From IMG/VR virus record IMGVR_UViG_3300013006_000023, positions 43,652 through 107,651 of that record: 64,000 nucleotides of DNA. One strand, given 5' to 3'. This document shows positions 23,385-32,373 of the stretch, in pieces. Source of the stretch: a virus. The notes below the pieces were generated by a model. The model was given only the letters and a program-made list of their open reading frames with translations, did no database searches and was not told the DNA's origin. Position numbers and translations under genes: made by a program. Position 1 is the stretch's first letter. The number at the start of each line of letters is the position of its first letter.

Positions 23385-25424
23385 ATGGATGGTATTACCT
23401 TTGAACAGATGTCCTCTATTATGGGATCTGGCTTTACTTCTATAGAGCAAAGTAATAAGAGAGTATCAGATACTTTAGAAAAAATACAAATTACATTAGG
23501 TAAGAAATTTGATAAAATAGGCGAGTTTTTCACTGTGTATCAGACTGAAGAACAGAAAAAAGCCAAAAGAGATAAGGAGCCAAAAGAAGTAAGATTCACA
23601 AAAGATACTAAACAGTTAATAGGTAAATTAGATCAGTCTAAAACTAACGAAGCTATTTTAAAGGAATTTAGAGGATTACGTCAAAAAGATAAAGGGTTTA
23701 TTTCTGGCATTCTAGGACCCATAGGATTACTTTTAGGTGGAGTAGCAACTCTTGCTTTCGGGTTAACTAAATTTCCTGCATTTAAAAAGATGTTCGAAGA
23801 ATTTAAACAAGGCAAAATTCTATCCAGTGTAACAAGTTTACTGCAGAAATTTGCAGGTAAAGACAAGAGCTTAAAAGAAATGATACGATCCATACCGCTT
23901 GTAGGCAGACTCATAGATGCTTATGAAGGGTTCACTAGTATCTTCCAAGGCGATTTTACAAAAGGAATTAAGCAATTGGCTTTTGCTATTCCTGGTGCAG
24001 AATTTATTGCAGACTTTTTCGGTACATCAAAAGCCAGATTAATAGCTGGTGATCTCACCGGTGATAAGAGCAAACAGTTCAGTATTTTTGGAAAACAATT
24101 TACTTTTGAAGATATTTTTAAAAAAATTACTGAGTTCCCAGCTCCGTTTTTCAGTCAAATAGGCGATTTTTTCAATAATATATCTAAATCTTTTGTTGAT
24201 CTATATTCCTTAGTTACCATGGGCGGCAGTGCCAGATATGACGACATTGTTAAAGTTCTTGATAATATTGGTAACTATTTTCCTGCTGTGCGAGGTGTTA
24301 CTAATTTCATGAAAATGTTAACAGGAAAAGCTTTTGGATTCGCAGAAAATAAAATGATTGCGTCAGGTAAAAGTATAACCCCAGGAGCACCTGAAATAAA
24401 TATAGGCGACGTCTTTAATGAAATAGTAAAATCTATAAGTGAAAAAATAAACGCCGCATTAAAGACGGTATTTAATATTTTTGAAGCTATTATGAATGTT
24501 TTTAGTGATGACGAATCTAAAATATTTAAGGGTCTTGCTGTTTTAGAAAAATATGCTCCGGGTCTTGCACAAGGTCTTAGAGTTGTTAGAAGTCTTATAG
24601 ATCAATTCAAGGATGCACCACAAGGTGGCAATATTTTTGATAAATTTAAGTTTTTTAATAAACTGGATTTTTCAGGAAAACAATTTAGCCCTGAAAGAGT
24701 TTATGATTTAAATGCTAAAGGTCTCCCAAATCTTACTGTTGATAAGAGAGAAAAAGACGAAAAAGAATTACAAGAAAGACAAAGCTACCTTGATGATGTT
24801 AAAAATCCAAAATTAAGAGAGGCGAAAACAGGATTAACAGCAGCGGCACTTGCCGGTACAGCTGCAGCTGGAGCATCCTATCTGAAGTCACTTGCAACAG
24901 GAAATTTATTAAATGCAAAAGAAAGAGCTCTTACAGCAAGTTTATTAGCTGGCAGTACGGGTTATGCTGTAGGAGCAGGCACCGCTAAGCTAACCCAGCC
25001 TTCAGATAAAGAGATTGAAGCGGAACAAAAAAGACTCGATGCGTTAAAAGACCAAATGAAAATAGAGAGACAAAACGCTCTTAAAGACGCAGAAAATGAA
25101 ATATTTAAAGATAGCCCATACAATCGATTAAAAACACAAGAACCTACTGCTCCTAAGCCTGCAGCATCCAAAGAAGTAAAACTACCTTTTGTAGCTAAGG
25201 ATGAAGTTGAGAAAAATATCAAAACAAGTGCCATTAATTCTACAAAGGAAATTTCATTACAAGAACAGGTGGTACAATTATTGACCGTAATTGCAAATCT
25301 ACCGGGTTTAGCTAAACCCGGGTTAATTAGTGTTATGAATCAATCTGCAAATGTGAATTTTGGTGGTACAAATTCTTCAAGTTTAGATACCAGATCAAGA
25401 TTTGCGGGGAGCTTAAATTCATGA
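23385..25424 (+). CDS. Tail tape-measure protein candidate (gp29-like)
   Basis: A 679-residue protein with tape-measure character: a coiled-coil-prone N-terminus (1-100), a hydrophobic helix GILGPIGLLLGGVATLAFGL (about 107-126), long helical and Phe-rich regions, a second Ala/Gly-rich stretch AALAGTAAAGA (about 485-495), and a charged Lys/Glu coil (540-600). Tape measures are long helical proteins with hydrophobic patches that enter the host membrane. Position between gp26-like and gp48-like genes fits T4 gp29 (590 residues). A perfect 20-bp DNA palindrome lies near its 3' end. Confidence 0.6.
   Translation: MDGITFEQMSSIMGSGFTSIEQSNKRVSDTLEKIQITLGKKFDKIGEFFTVYQTEEQKKAKRDKEPKEVRFTKDTKQLIGKLDQSKTNEAILKEFRGLRQKDKGFISGILGPIGLLLGGVATLAFGLTKFPAFKKMFEEFKQGKILSSVTSLLQKFAGKDKSLKEMIRSIPLVGRLIDAYEGFTSIFQGDFTKGIKQLAFAIPGAEFIADFFGTSKARLIAGDLTGDKSKQFSIFGKQFTFEDIFKKITEFPAPFFSQIGDFFNNISKSFVDLYSLVTMGGSARYDDIVKVLDNIGNYFPAVRGVTNFMKMLTGKAFGFAENKMIASGKSITPGAPEINIGDVFNEIVKSISEKINAALKTVFNIFEAIMNVFSDDESKIFKGLAVLEKYAPGLAQGLRVVRSLIDQFKDAPQGGNIFDKFKFFNKLDFSGKQFSPERVYDLNAKGLPNLTVDKREKDEKELQERQSYLDDVKNPKLREAKTGLTAAALAGTAAAGASYLKSLATGNLLNAKERALTASLLAGSTGYAVGAGTAKLTQPSDKEIEAEQKRLDALKDQMKIERQNALKDAENEIFKDSPYNRLKTQEPTAPKPAASKEVKLPFVAKDEVEKNIKTSAINSTKEISLQEQVVQLLTVIANLPGLAKPGLISVMNQSANVNFGGTNSSSLDTRSRFAGSLNS
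25302..25321. repeat. Perfect 20-bp palindrome inside the tape-measure candidate
   Basis: A self-complementary 20-mer with CCGGG at one end and CCCGG at the other around a central AGCT. It is GC-rich against an AT-rich background. Confidence 0.8.
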
Positions 25425-26725
25425 GCTTATTTTCCATATCTATTGATAGAAATGAATCGGAGTTAAACTTTGATAGTGATACTAACCCGCCACAATTGGT
25501 ATCCACAAACAATACACCTATTGGTGGTGGGTTAATAGCTGCATCCTCAGACAGTCCGCAAGGCAGTGTAGTTGATGTGGTTAAAAATTTTTATTGGACT
25601 TATTCTAAATTAACTGATTCAAGACAAGAAGTACCAAGAATCATATTAAGAGAACTCAGACTCAAAACTAATGCTTTAGTAGCACAACTCAAATACACAT
25701 ACGGTGTTGCATCGCAAAATGTAAGAGAAGGGCTAACGAACCTTGAAAATAATGAAACATTAAGAAATGTATTAAATTTTGCTACTAACAATAATTCTCA
25801 GAATATAAATAATAGTGTTGGACAAGTTGCTGAGTTTACAGATAAAAGCATCAAAGCTGCCTTAGATACAATACCGGGTGCTAGAGATGAAAATACCACA
25901 CTAAATGCCAGCAAAAGTAACTACTTGTTTCCATACAAAAACCTGTACATCACCAAGCCAACCGGTTGGGTGTTTAATTTGCCTTATTTTGATAACTACA
26001 GTGGCTCAACTAATAGTAGCTTCTCTAATGATGCATCAAACCCTTTTCTAGGTCTTTTGAAGAGTGGAGGTGATCTTGTAAGAGGCATTCAAGAAGCTAC
26101 CTCCGTAATCAATGCTCCAACAAAGATTTCATTTGTGGAACAGGCTAAATTCTTCAATTACTCTTCTGAAGGAGAAGAAATAAGTTTTAACTTTCCCTTA
26201 ATCAACACTGGATCCGCAACATTTAATGATGTGGTAAACAATTGGCAGTTGTTGTTTTTGTTAATGTACAACAACAAGCCTGCAAGAAAAAATAGCTCCA
26301 TTGTTGAACCTCCAGTAATTTATGAAATTAGAATACCAGGTGTTAAGTTCATGCCTTATGCTTACATATCTTCCATCAGTGTTGAATTTCAGGGTTCCAG
26401 AAGAGAATTAAATTTTAACTTGGCAACTACAGGCAGCTTGAGAGTTGATGAACCTCAAAACCCTGCATTTGTGGGCCCTGCTGCACCATCCCTTGTCACT
26501 TCTCAAAACAAATTTATACCTGTCAGAGCCATAGTTCCTGATGCTTATGTAGTCAGAATATCAGTAAAAGGTTTAATTGCCGATACAAAGAACACTATGT
26601 ATAATGTTCTAGATGAATCAAGTATAGTAACAACAAGGACATTGCTACGAGATGAGACTAACCCTGCATTTAACACAGCACTTGAAGGCATACTTGATAG
26701 AGCACAATCACTTACTAATCAATAA
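25421..26725 (+). CDS. gp48: Baseplate tail-tube cap, gp48-like
   Basis: A 434-residue protein (T4 gp48 is 364). A Pro/Asn-rich N-terminus is followed by helices (60-130), then the segment YLFPYKNLYITKPTGW, FNLPYFDNYSG, and a C-terminal beta domain with PPVIYEIRIPGVKFMPYAYIS and IVPDAYVVRISVKGLIADTKN. These segments resemble gp48 of marine T4-like phages. It overlaps the tape-measure gene by 4 nt with a GGGAG-like ribosome site. gp48 caps the hub and starts the tube with gp54. Confidence 0.6.
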   Translation: MSLFSISIDRNESELNFDSDTNPPQLVSTNNTPIGGGLIAASSDSPQGSVVDVVKNFYWTYSKLTDSRQEVPRIILRELRLKTNALVAQLKYTYGVASQNVREGLTNLENNETLRNVLNFATNNNSQNINNSVGQVAEFTDKSIKAALDTIPGARDENTTLNASKSNYLFPYKNLYITKPTGWVFNLPYFDNYSGSTNSSFSNDASNPFLGLLKSGGDLVRGIQEATSVINAPTKISFVEQAKFFNYSSEGEEISFNFPLINTGSATFNDVVNNWQLLFLLMYNNKPARKNSSIVEPPVIYEIRIPGVKFMPYAYISSISVEFQGSRRELNFNLATTGSLRVDEPQNPAFVGPAAPSLVTSQNKFIPVRAIVPDAYVVRISVKGLIADTKNTMYNVLDESSIVTTRTLLRDETNPAFNTALEGILDRAQSLTNQ

Positions 26726-26729
26726 CTTA

Positions 26730-26737
26730 AATAAATA
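26730..26737 (+). promoter_or_regulatory. Late promoter box
   Basis: AATAAATA, 5 nt before the ATG at 26743. Confidence 0.6.
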
Positions 26738-26742
26738 TACAT

Positions 26743-27114
26743 ATGGATGGCAAACATCAAAACAACATACCCTTTTTGCCCAGTTTAGACAGCATTAGGT
26801 ATGAGAACATATTTAAACTGTATGAGCACAAAGAAAAACGTAGCTATGTTTACAACTTAATTCAGAGCATAAGCTTTCCAGATGATATAGATAAAAATGC
26901 TTTAGTGTATATAACTATTACCGATAAGATGCCTTGGACAACCGTTAGTTACAATGCTTACAAAACTATTCATTTATGGTGGTTAATATGCATGCTTAAT
27001 AAAATAAGAAACCCTGTAAAATTTCCTGAAAGAGGAATGGTTGTAAAAATAATAAAGCCTGATTATGTAAATTTGGTTTTAAGAGAAATACAGAATTCAA
27101 TTAAAAGGTTATGA
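26743..27114 (+). CDS. gp53: Baseplate wedge subunit, gp53-like
   Basis: A 123-residue protein (T4 gp53 is 196). It has the compact gp53/LysM-like core: ALVYITITDKMPWTTVSYN, then a Tyr-x-Thr-Ile helix (YKTIHLWWLICMLNKI), NPVKFPERGMVVKII. gp53 contacts neighbouring wedges in the baseplate and shares this short domain with LysM proteins. It is followed by a 4-nt overlap with the next gene. Confidence 0.8.
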   Translation: MDGKHQNNIPFLPSLDSIRYENIFKLYEHKEKRSYVYNLIQSISFPDDIDKNALVYITITDKMPWTTVSYNAYKTIHLWWLICMLNKIRNPVKFPERGMVVKIIKPDYVNLVLREIQNSIKRL

Positions 27115-28697
27115 GTATCTACCAACAAAATGCTGTTGATGCCAATACTGTCATAGATAGAAGTCCTTATTATTTTCAGATACAAATCATAACTGCTGAT
27201 GGTAGGAGACAAGAGGTAAAGATAGGAGCAATAGAAACATTAGTTCTTCAAGATAATATAGACAACATTGGACACTCTGGTTATTTAGTTTTAAATAATT
27301 ACTTGGATTCTTTAGAAAGAGTAGCCGATATTAATCAACAGAATAAATCTGCCAGTAATTTAACTGGCGATTATTTCAATGAAACAAAAAGTAGTGATCG
27401 CGGGTTCATCTTAAGAGGTGATTCAAGAGATTTTGTTTACATTGATATAATACCCAAGCTAGAGGATTCATCTTTCAAAAAAGATTTTGATAATGCTAAA
27501 CAAAGCAACGTATTCAGAATACGATTGAACATGGCCATATACAATACAGAAGAAATATTAGGTGATATGCCTGGCAAAAAATATAAAAAACTGTATTTGA
27601 GAGATCTACATACCGATATATTGGAATATAAAAATACGTATTTTAATACAGCAAGCTTATTGGAAACTGATGACTTGATTCAAGATCTTTCTAATCAAGA
27701 AAGAAGTGTTTTCACTGGTGATGCCATAAAATCTTTCATTTCAACATTTTTTAATGATACAAATCTGCCTGTAACATTTAGTAATAATTTTGAAACTGGC
27801 AGTACAAAAATATTTTTCTCGTCTCCAGTTAATTACAAGGGCATTGATTGTTTAAACTACTTAATGAGCAGACATGTGTCATCAAAAGATAATAATTATG
27901 ATAGGTGCATACTTCAATGCGATAGATATACCAGCGAATTTTCGTTAATAAGTCTTTCAGATTATTTTAAAAACGCAGTAAAACAAAGCAGCTTCACAAA
28001 TGAAAACAGTGGTGATTTGTATCTCGAAACGTTTAAGCTAGGTAATTATTCTGACTCTTACAACACATACAACATAAAAAAAGTTTCAGAACGTGTTCCT
28101 AGTGAATCATTGTTCTTTAAATCTTTTGGCACTATTAATAATTTTTCTTATGATCCGATGCCTGGTATTCTCACACAAAAGCACATTGCTTCACAAATAG
28201 TTCACAGCCATGACGGCGATTCTAAGACATTTAATATTGAATTTTCAAATAATAGCATACAAAAAGTCATGGAGGCATATGAAAATAATTATGTAAAGCC
28301 GTTCAAAGGGGTGAGCAGAACCAGCCCATACAAAAACTTTGTACCCGGCAGTATAAGAACTACACAGAAAAATATTAATAACATTTTTTCAGTTTTCAGT
28401 GATAACCCCGAGCAGCGTTTGAACATGGGTAGAAACGAAGCATTATTTGATACAATTTTTTTAAATAATATAGTATATTTTAAAGTACCAGGCTCAACAC
28501 ACAGACAAGCTGGGACATTTATAGGCATAGATAGGGACGGTGGCACTTCTGACAGCGATTTTGATACTAAAATACTAGGCGTATATTTTGTTATTGAAGT
28601 AAAGCATATTTTTGAAAAAAACGAATACATAAACGAGTTAAGATGTGTAAAGACATACAATTCAAGCAACGTATTCTTACAGGAGAATAGCATATAA
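27111..28697 (+). CDS. Baseplate hub structural protein (gp27-like candidate)
   Basis: A 528-residue beta-rich protein. The N-terminal part (20-70) reads YYFQIQIITADGRRQ...VLQDNIDNIGHSGYLVLNN, a hub-barrel-like opening, and the C-terminus has LNNIVYFKVPGSTHRQAGTF and GVYFVIEVKHIFEKNEYIN, which recall the second barrel of gp27-type hub proteins. It is larger than T4 gp27 (391). It is translationally coupled to gp53 and to the following tail gene. Role as a hub ring is inferred from pattern and position. Confidence 0.5.
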   Translation: MSIYQQNAVDANTVIDRSPYYFQIQIITADGRRQEVKIGAIETLVLQDNIDNIGHSGYLVLNNYLDSLERVADINQQNKSASNLTGDYFNETKSSDRGFILRGDSRDFVYIDIIPKLEDSSFKKDFDNAKQSNVFRIRLNMAIYNTEEILGDMPGKKYKKLYLRDLHTDILEYKNTYFNTASLLETDDLIQDLSNQERSVFTGDAIKSFISTFFNDTNLPVTFSNNFETGSTKIFFSSPVNYKGIDCLNYLMSRHVSSKDNNYDRCILQCDRYTSEFSLISLSDYFKNAVKQSSFTNENSGDLYLETFKLGNYSDSYNTYNIKKVSERVPSESLFFKSFGTINNFSYDPMPGILTQKHIASQIVHSHDGDSKTFNIEFSNNSIQKVMEAYENNYVKPFKGVSRTSPYKNFVPGSIRTTQKNINNIFSVFSDNPEQRLNMGRNEALFDTIFLNNIVYFKVPGSTHRQAGTFIGIDRDGGTSDSDFDTKILGVYFVIEVKHIFEKNEYINELRCVKTYNSSNVFLQENSI

Positions 28698-30415
28698 TGA
28701 CACCGCTCAACAACAGATTCAACGTTAAGACCTTATTTCCTGAACTGGTAGACTGTAACATTACAAATTCAAGACAGTTCTTAGAAGAATATACCGATTT
28801 TATTAAACAAATAGGATTTAAAGCCGGTGAAAATTACATGGGCAATTCCATAGACATAGCCATTGACTATAGAAATGCATTAAAGAGTTCCAACCCTATT
28901 CAAAATTTAATTGATTTCTTTGTGGAGTTAAACACAAAACTAAAAACTCAGCAGAATGATTTCAAAGTTTACTGGATTAAAAAATTTAATAGTTCAGTGG
29001 ATGAAGTTAAAAATGTAGTGCTTGAAAAACTTACTGATAAACAGAATTTTTTTGCCCCTACAAGTGATAGTATTGGCTCATTATACAACCTTACTACTGC
29101 TAGTGATGATTCCACTTTACTTGTAAGTGATTTAAATTCTGATAAGGGATTCTCTAGTACGCTACCTTCATCTTTGTTAAATAAAATTAGTAAAGCTGTT
29201 CTAGAGAATAGTGCGGAATTAAGTATTTTTACAAATAGAGTTTTTAGAAATAACTTAGTTCAAGTCCAAAAGAGCACATATAATGGCAATTTATATGTGG
29301 ATTCTAGCGTCGCACATGGTCAGAACCTTGTGAACGACATGGTATTTTTCAATAATTTTAAGAGAAATATAACAAATTATGTTTCAGAATTAAATACATA
29401 CTTTGGTGATCGTTATGAATACATTCGATACTGCTCAAATATAAACGATAAACCCGGTTTAAATTTAAGAAATTATGATAGTTTTAATCTACAAAAAACT
29501 CCTGATTTTTCTTATACTATCAATATTGAAGGCAGAGATCAAATTGTTGATATATTGCAAAACAAATACAGAGAGAGCACATCAAATGCTACTATTGGAA
29601 AATCACTAGGGGTAGTCAGACTAACAAATAGCAATCAACCAGTCGACACTCAATCCATAAACAATACCTTCTTAAATCAAACCAGCCAACAGCAATTACC
29701 AGAATTTGTTTCAAGAGATACAAAAAACAAATCTATTAAACAACAAGAATTAACTGAAAGCACACTTGGATTGAATGATAAACTATCATTTGTTAGCTCA
29801 CTTACAGACAAGCTAGGCACAGGTGGTGCATTGCAGTTATCCCAACCGTTTATTGGCGAATCTGTAGAATTTTTATCTAATACGTTCAATGAAGCAGTAG
29901 CTCCTGTTAACTCCATATTCGGCGAACTGGGCGGATTTGTACAAAATGTATCAAACACGTCAAATATTAATGCCATAAGTTTTGCAAATCCATTGCAAGC
30001 TGTACAATCCATAGAAAGCATGGCTACAAATTTAACCAACACATTAAATTCAATTCCATTCATAGATCTGTCTCTACCATCAATAGATTTAGGATCGTTC
30101 CCACAACTGGCTGCAATTGCTACCAATACCAATTTCAAAGATCTGGCAAGCAACCCATTAGGTGTACTAGAATTAGCTCAACAAGCAAAAGATTTGATAT
30201 GCAATTTCCAATTACCTATTATAGGTGATTTGGACTTCTCAGCATTATTAACATTTGATTTCGATGGAATTGAAGATATGCTCAAGAAAATAGGTAACAA
30301 ATTTGAAAAACTATGGAATGATATTGAGAAGTTCTTTACTAATCTATTTGACTTTAATAAGCTATTTAAGAACTTTTCTGGTAAGTTCCTTGAATGCGAT
30401 AAAGACAAGAATTAA
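28697..30415 (+). CDS. Large tail/baseplate protein, unknown family
   Basis: A 572-residue protein starting 1 nt into the previous stop, with AGGAG 11 nt upstream. The N-terminal 110 residues are helical (FLEEYTDFIKQIGFKAGENYM), the middle is Asn/Ser-rich, and the C-terminal third has alternating hydrophobic/Asn patterns and amphipathic helices rich in Phe (KIGNKFEKLWNDIEKFF). It could be a hub-associated or lysozyme-free spike protein; no gp5 lysozyme motif is visible. Its 3' end overlaps the convergent minus gene by 4 nt. Confidence 0.5.
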   Translation: MTPLNNRFNVKTLFPELVDCNITNSRQFLEEYTDFIKQIGFKAGENYMGNSIDIAIDYRNALKSSNPIQNLIDFFVELNTKLKTQQNDFKVYWIKKFNSSVDEVKNVVLEKLTDKQNFFAPTSDSIGSLYNLTTASDDSTLLVSDLNSDKGFSSTLPSSLLNKISKAVLENSAELSIFTNRVFRNNLVQVQKSTYNGNLYVDSSVAHGQNLVNDMVFFNNFKRNITNYVSELNTYFGDRYEYIRYCSNINDKPGLNLRNYDSFNLQKTPDFSYTINIEGRDQIVDILQNKYRESTSNATIGKSLGVVRLTNSNQPVDTQSINNTFLNQTSQQQLPEFVSRDTKNKSIKQQELTESTLGLNDKLSFVSSLTDKLGTGGALQLSQPFIGESVEFLSNTFNEAVAPVNSIFGELGGFVQNVSNTSNINAISFANPLQAVQSIESMATNLTNTLNSIPFIDLSLPSIDLGSFPQLAAIATNTNFKDLASNPLGVLELAQQAKDLICNFQLPIIGDLDFSALLTFDFDGIEDMLKKIGNKFEKLWNDIEKFFTNLFDFNKLFKNFSGKFLECDKDKN

Positions 30416-30900
30416 TCTTGTTTTTTCTTATTTTCAAGTTCTATAATTTCAGTGTCAATTATTTTTGCACTCTTATTAGCGCTCTCTATGAGCATCTTAA
30501 AGACCTGTTCTCTTGTGGCTAATAATCTGTTATTATTATCAACTTCTCTTATTTCTTTCTTGCTCTTAATGTCCATGTCTTTAACTTGTACTAATGTTTC
30601 ATTTCTCTTGTCACTTATTATAATCTTATTTAAAGTCTCTAGTGCAGTGGATGTGGCAGCTATAAGTTCCGACATGGAACCCACGTCCTTACTCTCTGGT
30701 GCCGAACTTATGTAATCCTTAACATTAATAACTATATCCATGCTCTCTGATACTAACCTGCCAGCATTTTCAATTACAAATTTCTCTAAATTCTCTTTAG
30801 TTAAAACGTCTCTTGTCTTTTCGCTCTTTTCAGCTTCCTTTTTTACCTCTTTAAGTTGAGATAGCAAATCCCCTACCATTTCATTAAGCTCTTCACTCAT
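30412..30900 (-). CDS. Coiled-coil late protein; small terminase (gp16) candidate
   Basis: A 162-residue, almost wholly helical and charged protein. Length equals that of T4 gp16 (164), and the order TKENLEKFVIENAGRLV, then SMSELIAATSTALETLNKII and a Lys-rich tail, is like the ENL...IE.G / EV...LI...N..LL pattern of marine gp16 proteins. Small terminase forms an oligomeric ring that directs DNA to gp17. An exact TATAAATA late box lies 5 nt before the ATG. An alternative is a generic coiled-coil virion protein. Confidence 0.45.
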   Translation of the reverse strand: MSEELNEMVGDLLSQLKEVKKEAEKSEKTRDVLTKENLEKFVIENAGRLVSESMDIVINVKDYISSAPESKDVGSMSELIAATSTALETLNKIIISDKRNETLVQVKDMDIKSKKEIREVDNNNRLLATREQVFKMLIESANKSAKIIDTEIIELENKKKQD

Positions 30901-30905
30901 AATAG

Positions 30906-30913
30906 TATTTATA
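30906..30913 (-). promoter_or_regulatory. Late promoter box, exact T4 consensus (minus strand)
   Basis: TATAAATA, 5 nt before the ATG at 30900. Confidence 0.6.
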
Positions 30914-30917
30914 CATA

Positions 30918-30945
30918 TTGATTTCTATTGAAACGATATTACTAT
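30918..30945 (+). promoter_or_regulatory. Sigma70-like promoter of the dUTPase/clamp-loader island
   Basis: TTGATT, 16 nt, TACTAT, then 6 nt to ATG 30952, the second of two adjacent ATG codons. It diverges from the late box on the other strand. Confidence 0.5.
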
Positions 30946-30948
30946 AGT

Positions 30949-31431
30949 ATGATGTATAGTAAAGATAACTCTAATAGCCGTGATGTGGATCCAAATATTC
31001 AGTTTTTGCCTGTGTTAAAGTTTGAAAAAACCCATGAACTGGCAAAATTACCGGTAAAAAACCATGATAATGATACAGGTTATGATGTTTTTTCAGTTGA
31101 AGAATCAATAATACCTGCCAAAGGCAGTGCAGTAATTAAGGTCGGATTCAAGTTTGCAGCAATACCGGAAGGATACTGGATAAAGGTTGAGTCGCGTAGC
31201 GGACTTGGCTTCAAACATAGTATTATGGCTCATCCAGGCATTATTGACTGTGGATACAGAGGAGATGCTGGTGTTAAGCTGTACAATCTTTCGGATGTTG
31301 ACTATAAAATTAATGTGGGTGACAGGATAGCTCAGTTTGTTGTGTACATAAACTTCTCAATGCCCATGGAATGGGGAGAAGTTGAAGAATCTCAAAGAGG
31401 AGACAAAGGATTTGGCTCTTCCGGAAAATAG
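30949..31431 (+). CDS. dut: dUTPase
   Basis: Hydrolyses dUTP to dUMP, keeping uracil out of phage DNA and feeding dTMP synthesis. All five trimeric dUTPase motifs are visible: DTGYDVF (I), ESRSGLGFKH (II), GIIDCGYRGDAGV (III), GDRIAQFVV (IV) and RGDKGFGSSG (V). About 160 residues, normal length. ATG 30949 or 30952 is the likely start; a TTG at 30928 would precede the predicted transcription start. It sits with the clamp-loader gene as a small early island inside the tail-gene region, with a divergent late gene upstream. Confidence 0.93.
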   Translation: MMYSKDNSNSRDVDPNIQFLPVLKFEKTHELAKLPVKNHDNDTGYDVFSVEESIIPAKGSAVIKVGFKFAAIPEGYWIKVESRSGLGFKHSIMAHPGIIDCGYRGDAGVKLYNLSDVDYKINVGDRIAQFVVYINFSMPMEWGEVEESQRGDKGFGSSGK

Positions 31432-31434
31432 TAA

Positions 31435-32373
31435 ATGTTAACATTTAATAGCTTGTGGGTGGAAAAATATAGGCCTAAAAACTTAGAAGACTTTATTTGT
31501 AATGATAAAATTAAATTGTTCATCCAAACAATACAAACCCAGAAAACCATACCTAACTTGTTGTTTGTTGGCACCCCAGGCATTGGTAAAACATCGCTTG
31601 CTAAAATAATTGTCAATGACATCTTAAAATCGCAATATCTTTACATCAATGCTAGCGATGAAAATGGTATTGATACTATCAGAAGCAAGGTCACCAGCTT
31701 TGCACAATCAAAAAGTCTCTATGGTGATATTAAAGTAATTATTTTAGACGAGACTGACGGTCTATCCATAGATGCACAACGCGCTTTACGCAATACTATG
31801 GAGGAGTATTCATCTATTACACGATTCATTCTTACTGCCAACTACAAATACAGAATTATTAATGCCCTACAAAGCAGGTGTCAAAGTTTTGACCTCACAC
31901 CTCCTGTGGAAGGTTCAGTAAAAAGATGTGTACATATTCTTAAAAATGAAAAGATCGAAATACCAGCTGATCAAAAGCAACACTTGTTGTCTTTTATTAA
32001 ATCTAACTATCCAGATCTCAGAAAAACGATCAATGAACTTCAAAAATACTCAGTTAATCAGGTATTAAGCCTTGATATATCTGATAGCGATCAAACCCTT
32101 CAGTTGTTGTTCAATGAAATTAAAAGTAAAAATGTTACTACTCTCAGAAAAGTGCTTATTGAAAACGAATCTGCCTTCAATAATGATTATGTTTCGCTTC
32201 TGAGAGGACTATTTAACTATGTGGACAAGAATGAAGATGATATCAATGTTAGGAAGCAATACCTTCTGACCATATCAGAATATTTGTACAGGAGTTCATT
32301 TGTGATTGATCAGGAGATAAATTTTTACACGTGCTTGATAGCACTCTCAGAACTCAAATCAGCTCTTAGGTAA
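31435..32373 (+). CDS. gp44: Clamp loader large subunit, gp44-like AAA+ ATPase
   Basis: The 312-residue product (T4 gp44 is 319) loads the gp45 clamp. It starts with the RFC-type LWVEKYRPKNLEDF box, has Walker A GTPGIGKT (46-53), Walker B ILDETD (Asp105, Glu106), a sensor 1 FILTANYKY, and the SRC arginine-finger segment (ALQSRCQSF). The helical C-terminal collar follows. It is co-transcribed with dUTPase (3-nt gap). The small subunit gp62, normally next in T4, is not adjacent; a minus-strand late gene overlaps its 3' end by 15 nt instead. Confidence 0.93.
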   Translation: MLTFNSLWVEKYRPKNLEDFICNDKIKLFIQTIQTQKTIPNLLFVGTPGIGKTSLAKIIVNDILKSQYLYINASDENGIDTIRSKVTSFAQSKSLYGDIKVIILDETDGLSIDAQRALRNTMEEYSSITRFILTANYKYRIINALQSRCQSFDLTPPVEGSVKRCVHILKNEKIEIPADQKQHLLSFIKSNYPDLRKTINELQKYSVNQVLSLDISDSDQTLQLLFNEIKSKNVTTLRKVLIENESAFNNDYVSLLRGLFNYVDKNEDDINVRKQYLLTISEYLYRSSFVIDQEINFYTCLIALSELKSALR

